From positions 1 through 14,606 of the forward strand of contig CAZSTA010000085.1 of NCBI GenBank assembly GCA_964609495.1: a stretch of DNA of 14,606 nt, written 5' to 3'. A program made the translations under genes and the position numbers. How positions within the stretch are numbered: the stretch's first letter is position 1; each line of letters starts with the position of its first letter. The notes under the pieces were generated by a model. That model made no database searches. It was not told the origin of the DNA and worked only from the letters and a program-made list of their open reading frames with translations. Source of the stretch: CAZSTA01 sp964609495 [NCBI: uncultured bacterium] (GTDB taxonomy: Bacteria > CAZSTA01). Positions 14,111 through 14,606 of this stretch are shown piece by piece.

Positions 14111-14534
14111 GAAGCTGAAGGTAGTAATAAATACTAATGTTTTTATCTCGGGTCTAAATTTCGCTGGGAAACCAAGCGAGGTTTTAGAGTTGTTTATCAA
14201 AGAGGAAATAGAAGTTTATATTTCCCCCTTTATTTTAAGGGAGCTGGAGAGGATCCTTAGGGAAAAATTTGAATGGGACGAGGAAAGGATCACGAGAGTT
14301 CTAAGTTACATAAAAGAAAAAGCGATTGAAGTTCAACCTAAATTCAAACTTTCAGTAATTAAAAAGAAAGGAGAGGACAACAGAATCCTTGAATGCGCTC
14401 TTGAAGGGAGGGTTCAATATATTATCTCTGGTGATAAACGCCATATCTTGCCATTGAAAGAGTATGAAGGGATAAAGATTCTGTCACCAACTGAGTTTTT
14501 AAGGCTTTTTGAATTAAACTTCACACCTCCTTAA
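14094..14534 (+). CDS. PIN-domain toxin (COG1569-like) with Asp-to-Asn at the first catalytic position
   Basis: A 146-residue PIN-domain protein, the RNase toxin of a type II toxin-antitoxin pair. The PIN strand reads VVINTNVFISG (10-20), where nearly all family members have DTN; Asn13 replaces the first metal-binding Asp (codon AAT). The other acidic positions are kept: Glu50 in ELERIL, Asp95 in EDNRILECA and Asp114 in SGDKRHIL, and the C-terminal ILSPTEFL is typical of the COG1569 group. I chose ATG 14094, which overlaps the antitoxin by 17 bases; the in-frame TTG at 14088 is possible. The substitution should weaken or abolish RNase activity, so the locus may be a decaying module, unless the reading is a sequencing error. 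Confidence 0.85.
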   Translation: MPTVNKKLKVVINTNVFISGLNFAGKPSEVLELFIKEEIEVYISPFILRELERILREKFEWDEERITRVLSYIKEKAIEVQPKFKLSVIKKKGEDNRILECALEGRVQYIISGDKRHILPLKEYEGIKILSPTEFLRLFELNFTPP

Positions 14535-14568
14535 TATCAAAACATTAGTGAATTCAAGATATAAATTT

Positions 14569-14606
14569 CCCCCTCACTCTATCCCTCTCCCACGAGGGGA
14601 GAGGGG
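14569..14606 (-). repeat. Modular palindromic dispersed repeat, copy D (cut by window end)
   Basis: CCCCTCACTCTATCCCT leads into CTCTCCC-ACGAG-GGGAGAGG, the second palindrome of the family in the same orientation as copy A. Bases 14587-14605 are identical to bases 1-19. The remainder of the copy would lie beyond the window. Confidence 0.85.

Noticed and set aside
1-14606. CRISPR array
   Set aside because: Repeat copies are kilobases apart, in both orientations and with no regular spacing or cas genes.

Overview
The window looks like bacterial DNA from an uncultivated lineage that I cannot name. Ribosome binding sites are strong (GGAGGT/AAGGAG), two promoters match the sigma-70 consensus exactly (TTGACA-N17-TATAAT), and there are genes of the peptidoglycan-enzyme families (Mur ligase, NlpC/P60, glutamate-racemase superfamily). 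Heavy use of ATA and AGA/AGG codons, an archaeal-type valyl-tRNA synthetase and a LysW-type mini-protein would fit a thermophilic or deep-branching lineage, but that is inference. No rRNA, tRNA, CRISPR array, transposase or phage gene is seen.

Layout. (1) 277-4748: a plus-strand cluster of an Asp/Glu racemase-like domain fused to a GT-B glycosyltransferase-like domain, a cytoplasmic SH3/NlpC-P60 peptidase and a divergent MurD-like ligase. All could act around glutamate or gamma-glutamyl bonds, yet the first and third proteins have altered catalytic signatures. (2) 4775-4927, minus strand: a 50-residue two-CxxC protein of the LysW amino-group-carrier type without the usual EDWGE tail, driven by a perfect promoter. 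(3) 5048-6905: a URO-D-superfamily protein overlapped by a Nudix hydrolase. (4) 7228-10725: a radical SAM/SPASM protein followed by archaeal-type ValS. (5) 10978-13620: an AglD/YbhN-like membrane protein, a secreted FGE-sulfatase-fold protein that lacks the FGE cysteines and has an odd 3' end, then a small membrane protein coupled to a YbjQ-family protein. (6) 13781-14534: a ribbon-helix-helix/PIN toxin-antitoxin pair with a perfect promoter, a structured leader and a D-to-N change in the toxin.

Intergenic spaces hold at least four copies of a modular palindromic repeat family (1-155, 6981-7126, 10741-10918, 14569-14606), one split by a 54-bp MITE-like inverted repeat. The window starts and ends inside copies of this family, so it may be a contig that broke at repeats.

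Most worth following up: the glutamate-themed cluster with its convergent LysW-like gene, and the secreted CLec-fold protein whose 3' end resembles the variable region of a diversity-generating retroelement.
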